Below, in pieces: positions 18,517-26,858 of a stretch of 64,000 nucleotides of DNA. The notes beneath the pieces were generated by a model. That model worked only from the letters and a program-made list of their open reading frames with translations, was not told where the DNA came from and searched no databases. This DNA comes from Sporocytophaga myxococcoides (GTDB taxonomy: Bacteria; Bacteroidota; Bacteroidia; Cytophagales; Cytophagaceae): positions 186,001-250,000 of the forward strand of contig NZ_BBLT01000002.1 in the NCBI RefSeq assembly GCF_000775915.1. The letters run 5' to 3'. The position numbers and the translations under genes were made by a program. Within the stretch, counting starts at the first letter, position 1. Each line of letters begins with the position of its first letter.

Positions 18517-18754
18517 AGTATTTTTTAGAAAAGTTATGATTCTGTTTCTATCCTGGATAGGATGCAATAGATGAAGTGGTATTATTTACTTGTTTTAAAG
18601 GAGGTTCTTTAGTTCTGTCTGACTTTTTAGGCCCGTTGTTGTTCTGAACCTCTGGTTAAATTTTGCATAAAAGGGAATAAGATAAATTTTAAGTCGCGGA
18701 TTTGATTGTCCCACTTGTGATGGATAAAAATTAAAGATTACAATTGTTATTAAA

Positions 18755-18796
18755 TAAAAAATCAAATCCTTCACGAATGAGGAAGAATTTGATTTA
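18755..18796 (-). terminator. Terminator of the VOC protein gene
   Basis: Read on the minus strand, AAATCAAATTCTTC pairs with GAAGGATTTGATTT and is followed by T-rich sequence. It begins 35 bases after the VOC stop codon. The stem has one or two mismatches. Confidence 0.75.
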
Positions 18797-18830
18797 AACC
18801 AGATGTGTATAAGATTTTAATTTTATTTAG

Positions 18831-19214
18831 TTACTTCTTCTGCACTACAGTCAGTCTATTGCCATAAAGATCCAGGCAATGAAAAAATTTACTGTCCTGA
18901 GTTGAAACCAATGGTTCTGCGATCTTTACTCCGTTTTTCTTTACATGAGAATAAAATTGTTCTATGGCATCTGTATATATCACCAATGTTGGTGCGCCTC
19001 CTGTTTGTTTTCCTATTGGAAGCTTTGAAGGATCTGCCTTCATAAACCATATTCCAAAATCGTCATCATCGGAAAATGCTATATGCAGATATCTTTGTCC
19101 GTCCGGAGTTTCGCTGTCGTGAAGTATTTTACACAGAAAATTTTTTTGATAAAAATCCCAGGCTTTATCATAATCTTCAACAAGGATCACAGCCCGTCCT
19201 AGTTTGGTATTCAT
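18831..19214 (-). CDS. VOC family protein (glyoxalase/bleomycin resistance-like)
   Basis: The 127-residue protein has the two beta-alpha-beta-beta-beta modules of the vicinal oxygen chelate fold: GRAVILVEDYDKAWDFYQKNF at the start and APTLVIYTDAIEQFYSHVKKNG then FHCLDLYGNRLTVVQ at the end. The family includes dioxygenases, glyoxalases and antibiotic-binding proteins, and sequence does not separate them. It is monocistronic with a clear terminator. Confidence 0.82.
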   Translation of the reverse strand: MNTKLGRAVILVEDYDKAWDFYQKNFLCKILHDSETPDGQRYLHIAFSDDDDFGIWFMKADPSKLPIGKQTGGAPTLVIYTDAIEQFYSHVKKNGVKIAEPLVSTQDSKFFHCLDLYGNRLTVVQKK

Positions 19215-19289
19215 AGTTTTGTTCTTTTATTGCTATTCCTTTTTAATTGTCCAAGTCAGGATATTTTGTCGGTTTCATTTTAGTGTTAT

Positions 19290-19334
19290 TTGCCGTAATG
19301 TTCTCCTATAGTAGGACATTTCTGCAAACGGCAA
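19290..19334. repeat. Inverted repeat upstream of nuoA
   Basis: TTGCCGT and ACGGCAA form the outer 7-bp arms. Inside, AATGT-TC-TCC and GGA-CATT pair around TATAGTA. No T tract follows, so it is not a standard terminator. It lies about 75 bases upstream of the VOC start and 325 before nuoA. Confidence 0.5.
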
Positions 19335-19398
19335 TATAGTAAGAACAACAAAGTAAAGGATAGGTTAATATTTTTTTGAAATTTTTTATTTAATACTA

Positions 19399-19412
19399 CT
19401 CCTCATGAGGAG
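19399..19412. promoter_or_regulatory. Perfect 14-bp palindrome CTCCTCATGAGGAG
   Basis: The site is fully self-complementary without spacer. It could bind a dimeric regulator acting on nuoA or the VOC gene. No known Bacteroidetes regulator motif is recognised in it. Confidence 0.35.
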
Positions 19413-19559
19413 AAATAGAACTACATGGCAAATTTAAAATAAAATTTGGGAGCAAATGAAAACTATATCTTCAAAGAGAAAGACGAGATTTTAATACTTT
19501 GAAATATAAGCGGATATAAATTTGTTCGATTAAAATTTAATCCGAACCTTATTAAGGTG

Positions 19560-19567
19560 TAGATTTG
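19560..19567 (+). promoter_or_regulatory. -7 box (TAGATTTG) of the nuo promoter
   Basis: TAGATTTG matches TAnnTTTG exactly and lies 91 bases before the nuoA ATG. A leader of about 85 bases would follow. The -33 region is poor. Confidence 0.4.
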
Positions 19568-19658
19568 TATTTATCGTAAATCAGGAATAGAAAAAGAGAG
19601 AGGCAGTCGCTTAAAATTTTATTTCTAAGACCTTGATTATAAAATCAATTTCTCAACA

Positions 19659-20165
19659 ATGAATCAGGTTAAAAATAGTCAGCTATCAGAATTTGGAATC
19701 ATTTTCCTTTTTATTATCAGCGGAATATTATTTGCAGGACTGGTTATGGTTACCTCAAAAATACTAAGACCTCACCGCCCGAATGAAGAAAAATTAACGA
19801 GTTATGAATGTGGAGAAGACCCTGTAGGAAATGCCTGGGGGCAATTTAACATGAGATTTTACATCATAGCGTTGATTTTTATTCTCTTTGAAGTAGAAGT
19901 GGTTTTCTTATTTCCCTGGGCTACGGTTTTCGCAAATAAAAAACTTATAGCTGCAACTGATGGTCTATGGGCTTGGTTTTCAATTACGGAGATGTTCATT
20001 TTTATAGCAATCCTTGCTTTGGGCCTTGCATATGCATGGGCAAGGGGATACCTGAACTGGGTGAAACCGGATCAGGAGATTGCTCCATTTAAATCTCCGG
20101 TTCCGAAGAAATTATATGAAGATATTAATACCAAATATTCCGGGAAGACAGCTTTAGAAAGGTAA
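19659..20165 (+). CDS. nuoA: NADH-quinone oxidoreductase subunit A
   Basis: The 168-residue subunit has three membrane helices and the conserved SYECGEDPVGNAWGQFNMRFYIIALIF region, with FEVEVVFLFPWA as the second helix signature. It belongs to the membrane arm of complex I near the quinone channel. It is longer than E. coli NuoA because of a polar C-terminal tail after YLNWVKPDQE. NuoB follows after four bases. Confidence 0.95.
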   Translation: MNQVKNSQLSEFGIIFLFIISGILFAGLVMVTSKILRPHRPNEEKLTSYECGEDPVGNAWGQFNMRFYIIALIFILFEVEVVFLFPWATVFANKKLIAATDGLWAWFSITEMFIFIAILALGLAYAWARGYLNWVKPDQEIAPFKSPVPKKLYEDINTKYSGKTALER

Positions 20166-20169
20166 ATAA

Positions 20170-20697
20170 GTGGGACTATTAGATCATAAATACGGACAAG
20201 GTGGCATTATTCTCACAAAAGCAGATGATGTTATCAACTGGGCAAGGTTGTCTTCTATCTGGCCAATGGGATTTGGAATTGCATGCTGTGCCATTGAAAT
20301 GATGTCTACATTTGCCTCGGGTTACGATCTGGAGCGCTTTGGAATATTTCCCAGACCTTCCCCTCGTCAATCAGATGTTATGATAGTTGCCGGTACAGTG
20401 ACCTTCAAAATGGCTGATCGTATCAGAAGGTTATATGAACAAATGCCGGAACCGAGATATGTCATCTCCATGGGATCCTGTTCCAATTGTGGGGGCCCTT
20501 ATTGGGAACATGGATACCACGTTGTAAAGGGTGTAGACAGAATCGTTCCTGTTGATGTTTATGTGCCAGGTTGCCCTCCAAGGCCGGAGATGCTCATTGG
20601 TGGCTTTATGAAACTTCAGGAAAAAATCAGGACCGAAAGTATAAAAGAACCGAAGCTTATTAATAAGGTTCTTGAGAAGAAAAAAGCTTTGAGCTGA
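20170..20697 (+). CDS. nuoB: NADH-quinone oxidoreductase subunit B
   Basis: The 175-residue subunit binds cluster N2: [10 protein letters not shown] supplies tandem Cys, [13 protein letters not shown] and VPGCPPRPE the other ligands. [24 protein letters not shown] is the family block. The start is GTG at 20170. Its stop codon lies inside a stretch rich in AAAGCTTAAAG-like repeats, and nuoC begins 114 bases later, an unusually long gap within this operon. Confidence 0.96.
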   Translation: MGLLDHKYGQGGIILTKADDVINWARLSSIWPMGFGIACCAIEMMSTFASGYDLERFGIFPRPSPRQSDVMIVAGTVTFKMADRIRRLYEQMPEPRYVISMGSCSNCGGPYWEHGYHVVKGVDRIVPVDVYVPGCPPRPEMLIGGFMKLQEKIRTESIKEPKLINKVLEKKKALS

Positions 20698-20746
20698 AAG
20701 CTTAAAGCGAAAAGTTTTTCAGGCACAAGCTTTGAAAGTAGTACTA

Positions 20747-20783
20747 CATTGAAGTCCTTGTCCTTCAGGAAAAGGATTTAGGA
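20747..20783 (+). repeat. Intergenic repeat copy A (AAGTCCT...GGATGAGGT)
   Basis: The copy reads AAGTCCTTGTCCTTCAGG followed by AAAAGGATTTAGGATGAGGT. Related copies lie at about 22610-22645 and 22695-22731. The core is weakly self-complementary (TCCTT around CAGG to AAGGA). It occupies the nuoB/nuoC gap. Confidence 0.6.
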
Positions 20784-20811
20784 TGAGGTGAATTTTTAAA
20801 TCATTTAATTT

Positions 20812-21306
20812 ATGACCTTTCAGGAAATTAAAGAACTGATTATACAGGAATTTGGAGCAGAAGTGGTGGAAGCTGAGAATATATCAGGTCTTCAGCCTGT
20901 ACTCACTATTGTAAAGGACAAACTACCACAGATTGCAAAATTTCTATGGAGTAATGATAAGACCTATTTTGATTATTTGTCCTGCATCACCGCAATTGAT
21001 AATTTGAAAGCGGGCATAATTGAAATCATTTATAATTTCTATTCGATACCATATAACCATCATTTTACTCTCAGAGTAGAAACTTTACGAGGAGATGAAA
21101 ATAATCATCCTAAGATCCCAACTCTGAGTGAAATATATAAAACAGCCAACTGGCACGAACGTGAAGCTTTTGATCTTTTCGGAATTATTTTTGAAGGGCA
21201 CCCTGACCTCAGAAGAATTCTTCTTCCTGCAGACTGGGAAGGATATCCTTTAAGAAAAGATTATAAAGAACAGGAATATTATCACGGTATAAAAGTAGCT
21301 TATTAA
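20812..21306 (+). CDS. nuoC: NADH-quinone oxidoreductase subunit C
   Basis: The 164-residue subunit carries the 30-kDa family signature: [19 protein letters not shown] followed by [19 protein letters not shown]. It belongs to the peripheral arm between NuoB and NuoD. It is separate from NuoD, unlike the fused NuoCD of E. coli. NuoD starts two bases after its stop. Confidence 0.95.
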   Translation: MTFQEIKELIIQEFGAEVVEAENISGLQPVLTIVKDKLPQIAKFLWSNDKTYFDYLSCITAIDNLKAGIIEIIYNFYSIPYNHHFTLRVETLRGDENNHPKIPTLSEIYKTANWHEREAFDLFGIIFEGHPDLRRILLPADWEGYPLRKDYKEQEYYHGIKVAY

Positions 21307-21308
21307 AG

Positions 21309-22529
21309 ATGCCAACTGACAGGATTCAATACATTTACCATAAAGACAATCTCCAGAAGTCTGAGCCTACCCGCACAAAGCCTGAAGATCTTAAAACCGA
21401 GGAGATGATTATCAACCTCGGTCCCCAGCACCCATCTACTCATGGTGTATTGAGACTTGAGGTAATTACAGATGGGGAGTTTGTAAGAGAGGTCATTCCT
21501 CATATGGGGTATTTACACAGATGTTTTGAAAAGCATGCAGAAAACCTTCCTTACAATCAGATTATTCCTTTCGTTGATCGCATGGATTACCTGGCTTCAA
21601 TGAACTCAGAACATGTATATGTGATGGGTTTAGAGAAGATGCTGGGTATTGAAAATACATTACCTAAAAGAATAGAGTATATCAGAGTTCTTGTAGCAGA
21701 GCTGAACAGGCTTGCTTCACATTTCGTAGCAATCGGAACTTACGGTATAGATATTGGAGCGTTTACTCCATTCCTCTGGCTGATGCGAGATAGAGAGCAT
21801 ATCCAGCGTCTTCTGGAATGGGTATGCGGTGCGAGAATGCTATACAATTACATTTGGGTAGGTGGATTGTTTTATGATCTTCCCGTTGGTTTTGAAGATC
21901 GTTGTGCAGACTTCATAAAATACCTTAAGCCAAAAATGAAGGAATTGGAAGCGCTGGTAATCAACAATAAAATTTTTATTCAGCGTACAGCCAATATCGG
22001 AATACTGCCTCTGGATCTGGCTATCAATTATGGTTGCTCGGGGCCAATGCTGAGAGCATCAGGCTTGAAATATGATCTGAGAAAGGTAGATGCCTATTCT
22101 GTCTATCCAGAACTGGATTTTGATATACCTGTGGGCAAGGGTGATATGGGAACCGTTGGAGATTGCTGGGATAGGAACTATGTGAGAGTTTTAGAATGCT
22201 ACGAGTCCATAAAAATTATTGAACAATGCCTTGTGCAACTTACAGGAACTCACAAGAGGACCAGGGAGTTTGATCCGCAGGCCATGGTCCCTAAAAAGAT
22301 CAGACCTAAAGCAATGGATTTTTATGTGAGAGGTGAAACACCCAAAGGGGAGCTAGGTTTTTATTTCAGGTCAACTGGAAATACAGATATTCCTTACAGA
22401 TGTAAAGGACGCTCTCCATGTTTTGTAAACCTTTCTGTCATTAATGAATTATCAAAAAATACGATGCTTGCAGACTTAATAGCGATCATTGGCTCTATAG
22501 ATGTGGTAATGGGAGAAGTGGACAGGTAA
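21309..22529 (+). CDS. nuoD: NADH-quinone oxidoreductase subunit D
   Basis: The 406-residue 49-kDa subunit has [16 protein letters not shown] at the quinone site, [30 protein letters not shown] and the C-terminal [11 protein letters not shown] ending typical of NuoD. Length is normal. It is the last nuo gene here; the next gene is nnr, so subunits E to N must be elsewhere or absent from this locus. The following 50 bases hold AAGTAATAAGTT-type repeats. Confidence 0.96.
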   Translation: MPTDRIQYIYHKDNLQKSEPTRTKPEDLKTEEMIINLGPQHPSTHGVLRLEVITDGEFVREVIPHMGYLHRCFEKHAENLPYNQIIPFVDRMDYLASMNSEHVYVMGLEKMLGIENTLPKRIEYIRVLVAELNRLASHFVAIGTYGIDIGAFTPFLWLMRDREHIQRLLEWVCGARMLYNYIWVGGLFYDLPVGFEDRCADFIKYLKPKMKELEALVINNKIFIQRTANIGILPLDLAINYGCSGPMLRASGLKYDLRKVDAYSVYPELDFDIPVGKGDMGTVGDCWDRNYVRVLECYESIKIIEQCLVQLTGTHKRTREFDPQAMVPKKIRPKAMDFYVRGETPKGELGFYFRSTGNTDIPYRCKGRSPCFVNLSVINELSKNTMLADLIAIIGSIDVVMGEVDR

Positions 22530-22609
22530 GTAATAAGTTGTAAGTAATAAGTTTTAAGTTGAAAGCACAAAGCTGAAAGTATTATTAGCTTGATTAAAAT
22601 CTTAAATAT

Positions 22610-22645
22610 TAATACATTCAAGTCCTTCTCCTTTAGGACACAGTC
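22610..22645 (+). repeat. Intergenic repeat copy B (partial)
   Basis: CAAGTCCTTCTCCTTTAGGA matches the left half of copy A at 20747 and is then followed by ACACAGTCCTCAAC, which departs from it. It looks like a truncated or rearranged copy between nuoD and nnr. Confidence 0.5.
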
Positions 22646-22694
22646 CTCAACTTAACGAATCTTTGATTGTGGTTTAATAAACAATGTTAAGTTG

Positions 22695-22731
22695 ACAACC
22701 AAGTCCTTTAGGAACAGGATCTAAGATGAGG
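22695..22731 (+). repeat. Intergenic repeat copy C overlapping an apparent nnr start
   Basis: CAAGTCCTTTAGGAACAGG followed by ATCTAAGATGAGGT matches copy A with a short deletion. The ATG at 22726 belongs to the repeat (compare GGATGAGGT in copy A) and so is unlikely to be the true nnr start. Confidence 0.6.
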
Positions 22732-22743
22732 TCTTTTAGCCTT

Positions 22744-24258
22744 ATGAAAATCCTCTCCGCTGACCAGATAAGGGCACTTGATGCCTATACAATTAAGAAC
22801 GAGCCAATTACATCCATCGACCTAATGGAGAGGGCTTCAGTAACTTTTGTTAATTGGTTTATAAAACGATTTAAGCCGCATAGAGAAGTTTATATTTTTT
22901 GTGGTCCGGGAAACAATGGTGGCGACGGACTCGCAGTTGGCCGTTTATTGACCCATGTACAATATTCTGTTAAGGTCTTTATTTTTTCTTCCGACAGATA
23001 TAGCAAAGACTTTGACATTAATTTAAAAAGACTTGAAAAGCTTGTAACTATTACCAAGATCAATTCAAAGGAAGATATCCCAATTTTATCTATAGGAGGA
23101 ATTGTTATTGATGCAATCTTTGGCTCCGGATTGTCAAGACCTGTTGGTGGCTTATATGCAGATATTATAAAATCTATTAATGATTCGAAAGTTACTAGAG
23201 TTGCAATAGATATAGCTTCAGGACTTTTCTGCGATGCAAATAATGAAGATCCAGTTAAGCTGAAGGTTGATTATACCTTTACATTTCAATTACCGAAACT
23301 TTCATTTCTGTTTCCTCAGAATGAAGATTACACTGGTTGCTGGGTTATAGGAGATATCGGACTAAATAAATCTTTTATTGAAAGTCAAAGTTCGGCGTTT
23401 ACTTATGTTGAAGAAGAAGAAGCTTTTTCTGTCGTAAAACCAAGAAGTAAGTTTAGCCACAAGGGGGACTATGGAAAAGTATTGATTATGGCAGGCAGCT
23501 ACGGAATGATGGGGGCGGCAGTTTTAAGTGGAAAGTCTTGTTACAGAGCAGGAGCAGGATTAGTAAAATTCCATTCGCCTAGGTGTGGTGTTCAAATATT
23601 GCAGTCTTCCTTGCCAGAGGCTATTCTCAGTGTTGATCCGGAAGAAAATTTTATCTCAAGCCTTCCTGACATTTCAGGTTTTAATACAGTAGCTGCAGGA
23701 CCCGGATGGTATGAAGGGGCTGAATCGGCATTTCTTCTACAGCAGATTTTTGAAAATAAGAATATTAATCTTGTGCTTGATGCGGGGGCTTTAAATGTAT
23801 TAAGTAAAAACAAGGAACTATTGAATGCACTCCCACAAAATACGATCCTTACTCCACATCCTGGTGAATTCAAAAGACTCGCTGGAGAGTTTTCAAATGA
23901 TTATTCAAGATTAGAGGGACTCAGAAAGTTTTCACAAAGATACAAATGCATCATGGTATTAAAGGGCGCAAACACTATGGTTGCATTACCGGATGGAAAT
24001 GTAAGCTTCAACAGTACAGGTAATCCGGGAATGGCTACTGCGGGGAGTGGAGATGTATTGACAGGCATTATAGCCGCTCTTCTGGCACAGGGATACAGTC
24101 CAGCAATGGCCTCTAAATTAGGGGTTTATTTACATGGATATGCAGGAGATCGTGCAGCATCCAAATCGGGAACAGCATCAATCATCGCAGAAGATATTAT
24201 TGATGGTGTTAAAGATTTTTACCTGGAATTCGACAAGAAATATAGTGCCTCATTATGA
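22744..24258 (+). CDS. nnr: Bifunctional NAD(P)HX epimerase/dehydratase
   Basis: The N-terminal YjeF domain (1 to about 215) has MKILSADQIRALDAYTI and FCGPGNNGGDGLAVGRLL. The C-terminal ribokinase-like dehydratase domain has KGDYGKVLIMAGSYGMMGAA, ILTPHPGEFKRL, VLKGANTMVA and the NPGMATAGSGDVLTG motif. It repairs hydrated NADH/NADPH. ATG 22744 gives the canonical N-terminus; ATG 22726 adds six residues encoded by a repeat. Placement after complex I genes fits NADH metabolism but may be chance. Confidence 0.93.
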   Translation: MKILSADQIRALDAYTIKNEPITSIDLMERASVTFVNWFIKRFKPHREVYIFCGPGNNGGDGLAVGRLLTHVQYSVKVFIFSSDRYSKDFDINLKRLEKLVTITKINSKEDIPILSIGGIVIDAIFGSGLSRPVGGLYADIIKSINDSKVTRVAIDIASGLFCDANNEDPVKLKVDYTFTFQLPKLSFLFPQNEDYTGCWVIGDIGLNKSFIESQSSAFTYVEEEEAFSVVKPRSKFSHKGDYGKVLIMAGSYGMMGAAVLSGKSCYRAGAGLVKFHSPRCGVQILQSSLPEAILSVDPEENFISSLPDISGFNTVAAGPGWYEGAESAFLLQQIFENKNINLVLDAGALNVLSKNKELLNALPQNTILTPHPGEFKRLAGEFSNDYSRLEGLRKFSQRYKCIMVLKGANTMVALPDGNVSFNSTGNPGMATAGSGDVLTGIIAALLAQGYSPAMASKLGVYLHGYAGDRAASKSGTASIIAEDIIDGVKDFYLEFDKKYSASL

Positions 24259-24492
24259 GTCTACTTTCACAACAGTCCCTGAAGAGTCGTAAAGCACTTC
24301 TCTCAGTTGGCCTCTATATTCGAAGTTGGCTTCATATTGCTTGTTTTTCTTTTCTTCCCATTTAACTTTCACATCAGTAGGAAAGTCACTGTAAAAGGCA
24401 TTGATAACAGGGTCAGGAACCTGTGCAGGATCCAGGTTTTTATTGCAGGCAAATGCAGTCATTACCAGGGCACAAATGATGATTTTCTTCAT
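24253..24492 (-). CDS. Small secreted PepSY-like protein
   Basis: The 79-residue product starts with a signal peptide (MKKIIICALVMTAFAC) with a possible lipobox Cys at 16. The rest, VINAFYSDFPTDVKVKWEEKKNKQYEANFEYRG in two pieces, has the alternating pattern of the Bacteroidetes PepSY-like (BLIP-like) domain. Function is unknown; relatives are periplasmic or lipid-anchored. It overlaps the end of nnr by six bases, convergently. Confidence 0.7.
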   Translation of the reverse strand: MKKIIICALVMTAFACNKNLDPAQVPDPVINAFYSDFPTDVKVKWEEKKNKQYEANFEYRGQLREVLYDSSGTVVKVDS

Positions 24493-24786
24493 TTTTTATC
24501 CTCTTTAAAAATTAAACCTCAGAAAAATGGATATTGTTGGAAACAAATTCTTCTTATCTCATTTGGCCTGATGTTTGTTAAGTTTAAAAAGCCATTGGCA
24601 GTTCAAAAAACCAATAAATCATTATGGTCAATTGTTTTATTACAGACTATAATGATTTGATAAACAGTGATAAAATTTTAATAATTAATCCTGGTTAAAA
24701 TTTAAAAATGTTTTATTCGTTTCATAATTTCTTGCAGACCTTACGAATAAAATTTAATTTTAACTTTAGATGCTGATTTAGAATAT

Positions 24787-25230
24787 ATGAAACTAACTTC
24801 GAAACTAACTGTAATCTTCATAATGCTAATTTCTGTTGGCATTCTTTCATTTACATTAAATAAAAATGACAATCCATTTACCGAGGAATATCTGATTGAG
24901 CCCTCAGAACTAGCCAGAATTCTGAATAGTTCCACGGCCAAACAACCAGTCATTTTTAATATGGGACCTATGCAACCTATTAAAGGATCTGTAAATGTGG
25001 GTATTGGAAACAGTACTTCTGGAATGAATCAACTTCAGACTAAAGTGAGCAAGCTAAATAAAAATCAGTTTATTGTTATTTACTGTGGGTGCTGTGCAAT
25101 GCAAAATTGTCCTAATGTAAAGCAGCCTTACGATTTCCTTAAAAATGCTGGTTTTGAAAATTTTAAAATTCTTAATATTAAAAGTAGTTTGAGTGAAGAT
25201 TGGGTAAACAAAGGATATCCAATGAATTAA
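24787..25230 (+). CDS. Exported rhodanese-like domain protein
   Basis: The 147-residue protein has an N-terminal hydrophobic segment (about 8-24), probably a signal peptide or anchor. A rhodanese-like fold follows: LIEPSELARIL, PVIFNMGP, then FIVIYCGCCAMQNCPNV, where the catalytic loop is Cys-rich, and AGFENFKILNI. The CGCC-NCPN arrangement differs from the usual CxxGxR loop. Three to four Cys suggest redox or metal binding. A strong terminator follows. Confidence 0.75.
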   Translation: MKLTSKLTVIFIMLISVGILSFTLNKNDNPFTEEYLIEPSELARILNSSTAKQPVIFNMGPMQPIKGSVNVGIGNSTSGMNQLQTKVSKLNKNQFIVIYCGCCAMQNCPNVKQPYDFLKNAGFENFKILNIKSSLSEDWVNKGYPMN

Positions 25231-25254
25231 TTAATCTAATGGTAATAGATTTCA

Positions 25255-25284
25255 AGAAAGGGCCTTTTAAAAGGCCCTTTTTTT
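25255..25284 (+). terminator. Terminator of the rhodanese-like gene
   Basis: AAAGGGCCTTTT and AAAAGGCCCTTT are perfect arms with almost no loop, followed by seven T. It lies 25 bases after the stop codon. Confidence 0.9.
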
Positions 25285-25384
25285 GTTTTATCGAAATCTT
25301 TTAAATATTTATCGAAGAGGTGGCTTTTTTTGCGAAACGTTTTTAAAACATGAAGTCTAATAGATATAAATATTAAAAGTTTTA

Positions 25385-25449
25385 CCCCAAGGGAATATAT
25401 TTTTTAAACTTATTGTCCGAAATATTCCCTTAGGTTTTTTTATTTTTTT
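25385..25449 (+). terminator. Second terminator-like hairpin before the DUF1622 gene
   Basis: CCAAGGGAATAT and ATATTCCCTTAGG form a stem of about 13 bp with a loop of about 20 bases, followed by TTTTTTTATTTTTTT. No gene lies between this hairpin and the terminator at 25255-25284. It may end a small RNA or act as an attenuator in the DUF1622 leader. Confidence 0.6.
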
Positions 25450-25545
25450 AGCTATTATTTTTACCTGGGGGCTGAAGTGATATTCAGCCTTCTTTCTTTT
25501 TATATAATAACCAAACAATTACATTCTCTTGATGTTCCTTTATTT

Positions 25546-25905
25546 ATGGAAGAAATAGTAAAGTCAATAACCACTGCATTGGCAAGAGGGGCGGAAATTG
25601 CGGCAGCGTTAGTTATTGGCATTGCTTCTGTCAGGGCAATTGCAATGTTTTTAGGTAATTATTTTAAAAAGTTAGCACCCCAAAAAATATCCATTGAAGA
25701 CATCCGCCTTTCCTTAGGACGTTCTCTGGCATTGGCTCTGGAATTTCTTTTAGGTGCAGACATTCTTAAAACTGCCGTAGCTCCGACGTGGAATGAAATT
25801 GGTCAGCTTGCAGCAATAGCGGTATTACGAACAGCCCTTAACTTTTTTCTGGACCGGGAACTTAGAAATAATGAGATTAGCAGGTCTGGTGAGTCTGCAA
25901 GCTGA
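25546..25905 (+). CDS. DUF1622 membrane protein
   Basis: The 119-residue product has MEEIVKSITTALARGAEIAAALVIGIASVRAI (first helix, split here for length) and LRLSLGRSLALALEFLLGADIL-like features: RLSLGRSLALALEFLLGAD and AVLRTALNFFLDREL are the DUF1622 hallmarks. Three membrane helices are expected. The function is unknown. An upstream GTG at 25477 would add 23 residues, but ATG 25546 gives the usual family length. Confidence 0.82.
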   Translation: MEEIVKSITTALARGAEIAAALVIGIASVRAIAMFLGNYFKKLAPQKISIEDIRLSLGRSLALALEFLLGADILKTAVAPTWNEIGQLAAIAVLRTALNFFLDRELRNNEISRSGESAS

Positions 25906-25947
25906 AAAGCTATTGGTAAATAGGTAAAAATCAGAAAGTATAAAAGC

Positions 25948-25979
25948 AAAAAGGCAACTAGTTAACCAGCTGCCTTTTT
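25948..25979. terminator. Bidirectional terminator between DUF1622 and lipocalin-like genes
   Basis: AAAAAGGCA and TGCCTTTTT pair, with CT-GTTAAC-AG extending the stem. T runs are present on both strands. It separates two convergent genes. Confidence 0.85.
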
Positions 25980-26001
25980 GTGTAATTTTAAGTTTAAATT
26001 T

Positions 26002-26484
26002 TTATTGAGCAGTGAAGGTGCCCTTTGCTTGTACTGGTCCAAAATCGGTATCAAAGGCAGTATTTGCAATTAAAGTAGTGCTTGTAATTGAAGTAATATT
26101 AAAAGTTCTTTCACTTTCTGTTCCTTTGTCCATAAACAAAGTTTTTTGATCAGCTGAAAGTTCCCATGTGCCGGAAGTTTGAAGAGCTGGCGAACAAGTC
26201 TTATCTCCATCGTTTAAGGCGTATGTACCCTGTTCGCTGTATGTAATGATATCATCTTTATAGCAATCCACATAAGTTGCATATAACGGATTATTGTAAA
26301 CATCTATGGAATCACCCAGAAAAGCCTTTGCACCTGTTAATTTCCAGTTTTTCCCAACGAGAAGCTCTTTAGTATTAGTATTTTGAGGCGGATTACTTGG
26401 AGTGGCATCATCATCCTTGTCTTTTTTGCAACCGGCGAAAACCAATAGGCCTGAAAGAGCCAATAGTGTCAGTTTTAATTTCAT
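26002..26484 (-). CDS. Lipocalin-like lipoprotein
   Basis: The 160-residue protein has a lipoprotein signal peptide ending LLVFAGC (Cys19), then an acidic linker KKDKDDDATPSN. The domain beginning LLVGKNWKLTGAKAF and containing YALNDGDKTCSP and SGTWELSADQKTLFMD is typical of Bacteroidetes lipocalin-like (DUF4923/DUF5004-type) lipoproteins. It likely sits in the outer membrane or periplasm; its ligand is unknown. Confidence 0.78.
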   Translation of the reverse strand: MKLKLTLLALSGLLVFAGCKKDKDDDATPSNPPQNTNTKELLVGKNWKLTGAKAFLGDSIDVYNNPLYATYVDCYKDDIITYSEQGTYALNDGDKTCSPALQTSGTWELSADQKTLFMDKGTESERTFNITSITSTTLIANTAFDTDFGPVQAKGTFTAQ

Positions 26485-26702
26485 AATCTTTAAGTATGGA
26501 TTGTTTATAATTCGTTAATGATAAATATTTCAGATAGCTAAAAAGTAAACAGGAAAATCAAAACATCTTAAGTTCATTTCTATTTTCGATAACTTTTAAG
26601 CTAAATTTAGTATTAAAGTTTGAGCTAAACGAAATTATTTTTCTAAAATAAATATTGACAAATTCCCGTTTTTAAAATTGCCAAGAATTTTAAATTATCT
26701 GT

Positions 26703-26858
26703 ATGGTTCATATTATTTCGCTCCTTTTTATGATATTAGTGATGGGGTGCGCCTCTAATACTTCAGAGGCCTGTTTTACAGATAAAAAGAGACCAAAGAA
26801 AAACAGGAAAAAAGAGGTAATTATAATATATGAACGTCAAAAACCAAGTTTCCAATGA
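26703..26858 (+). CDS. Tiny Lys-rich lipoprotein 1 (51 aa)
   Basis: A 51-codon frame starts at ATG 26703. Its N-terminus MVHIISLLFMILVMGC is a signal peptide with lipobox LVMGC (Cys16). The mature part has one more Cys and a strongly basic stretch (DKKRPKKNRKKE). The stop codon overlaps the next start as ATGA (26855-26858), strong support for a real, coupled gene. Two similar small proteins follow. I do not recognise the family. Confidence 0.6.
   Translation: MVHIISLLFMILVMGCASNTSEACFTDKKRPKKNRKKEVIIIYERQKPSFQ

Larger units (their letters stand above)
18449..18830. other. Intergenic region between map and the VOC gene
   Basis: No coding region is supported in these 382 bases. They hold the map promoter candidate (18509-18516), a GAGGTTC/GAACCTC inverted repeat at roughly 18602-18653, and the terminator of the VOC gene (18755-18796). 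The middle has scattered stops in all frames. Confidence 0.4.
19215..19658. other. Long non-coding region before nuoA
   Basis: These 444 bases separate the divergent VOC and nuoA genes and hold no supported gene. They contain an imperfect hairpin (19290-19334), a perfect 14-bp palindrome (19399-19412) and a candidate -7 box (19560-19567). The density of symmetric sites suggests regulation of the nuo operon, but this is inference. Confidence 0.45.

Noticed and set aside
22726-22743. Earlier ATG for nnr
   Set aside because: It belongs to a dispersed repeat; the conserved N-terminus begins at 22744.
24307-24660. 117-codon plus-strand frame overlapping the PepSY-like gene
   Set aside because: It covers the antisense strand of a small secreted protein and then AT-rich intergenic sequence; no family features.
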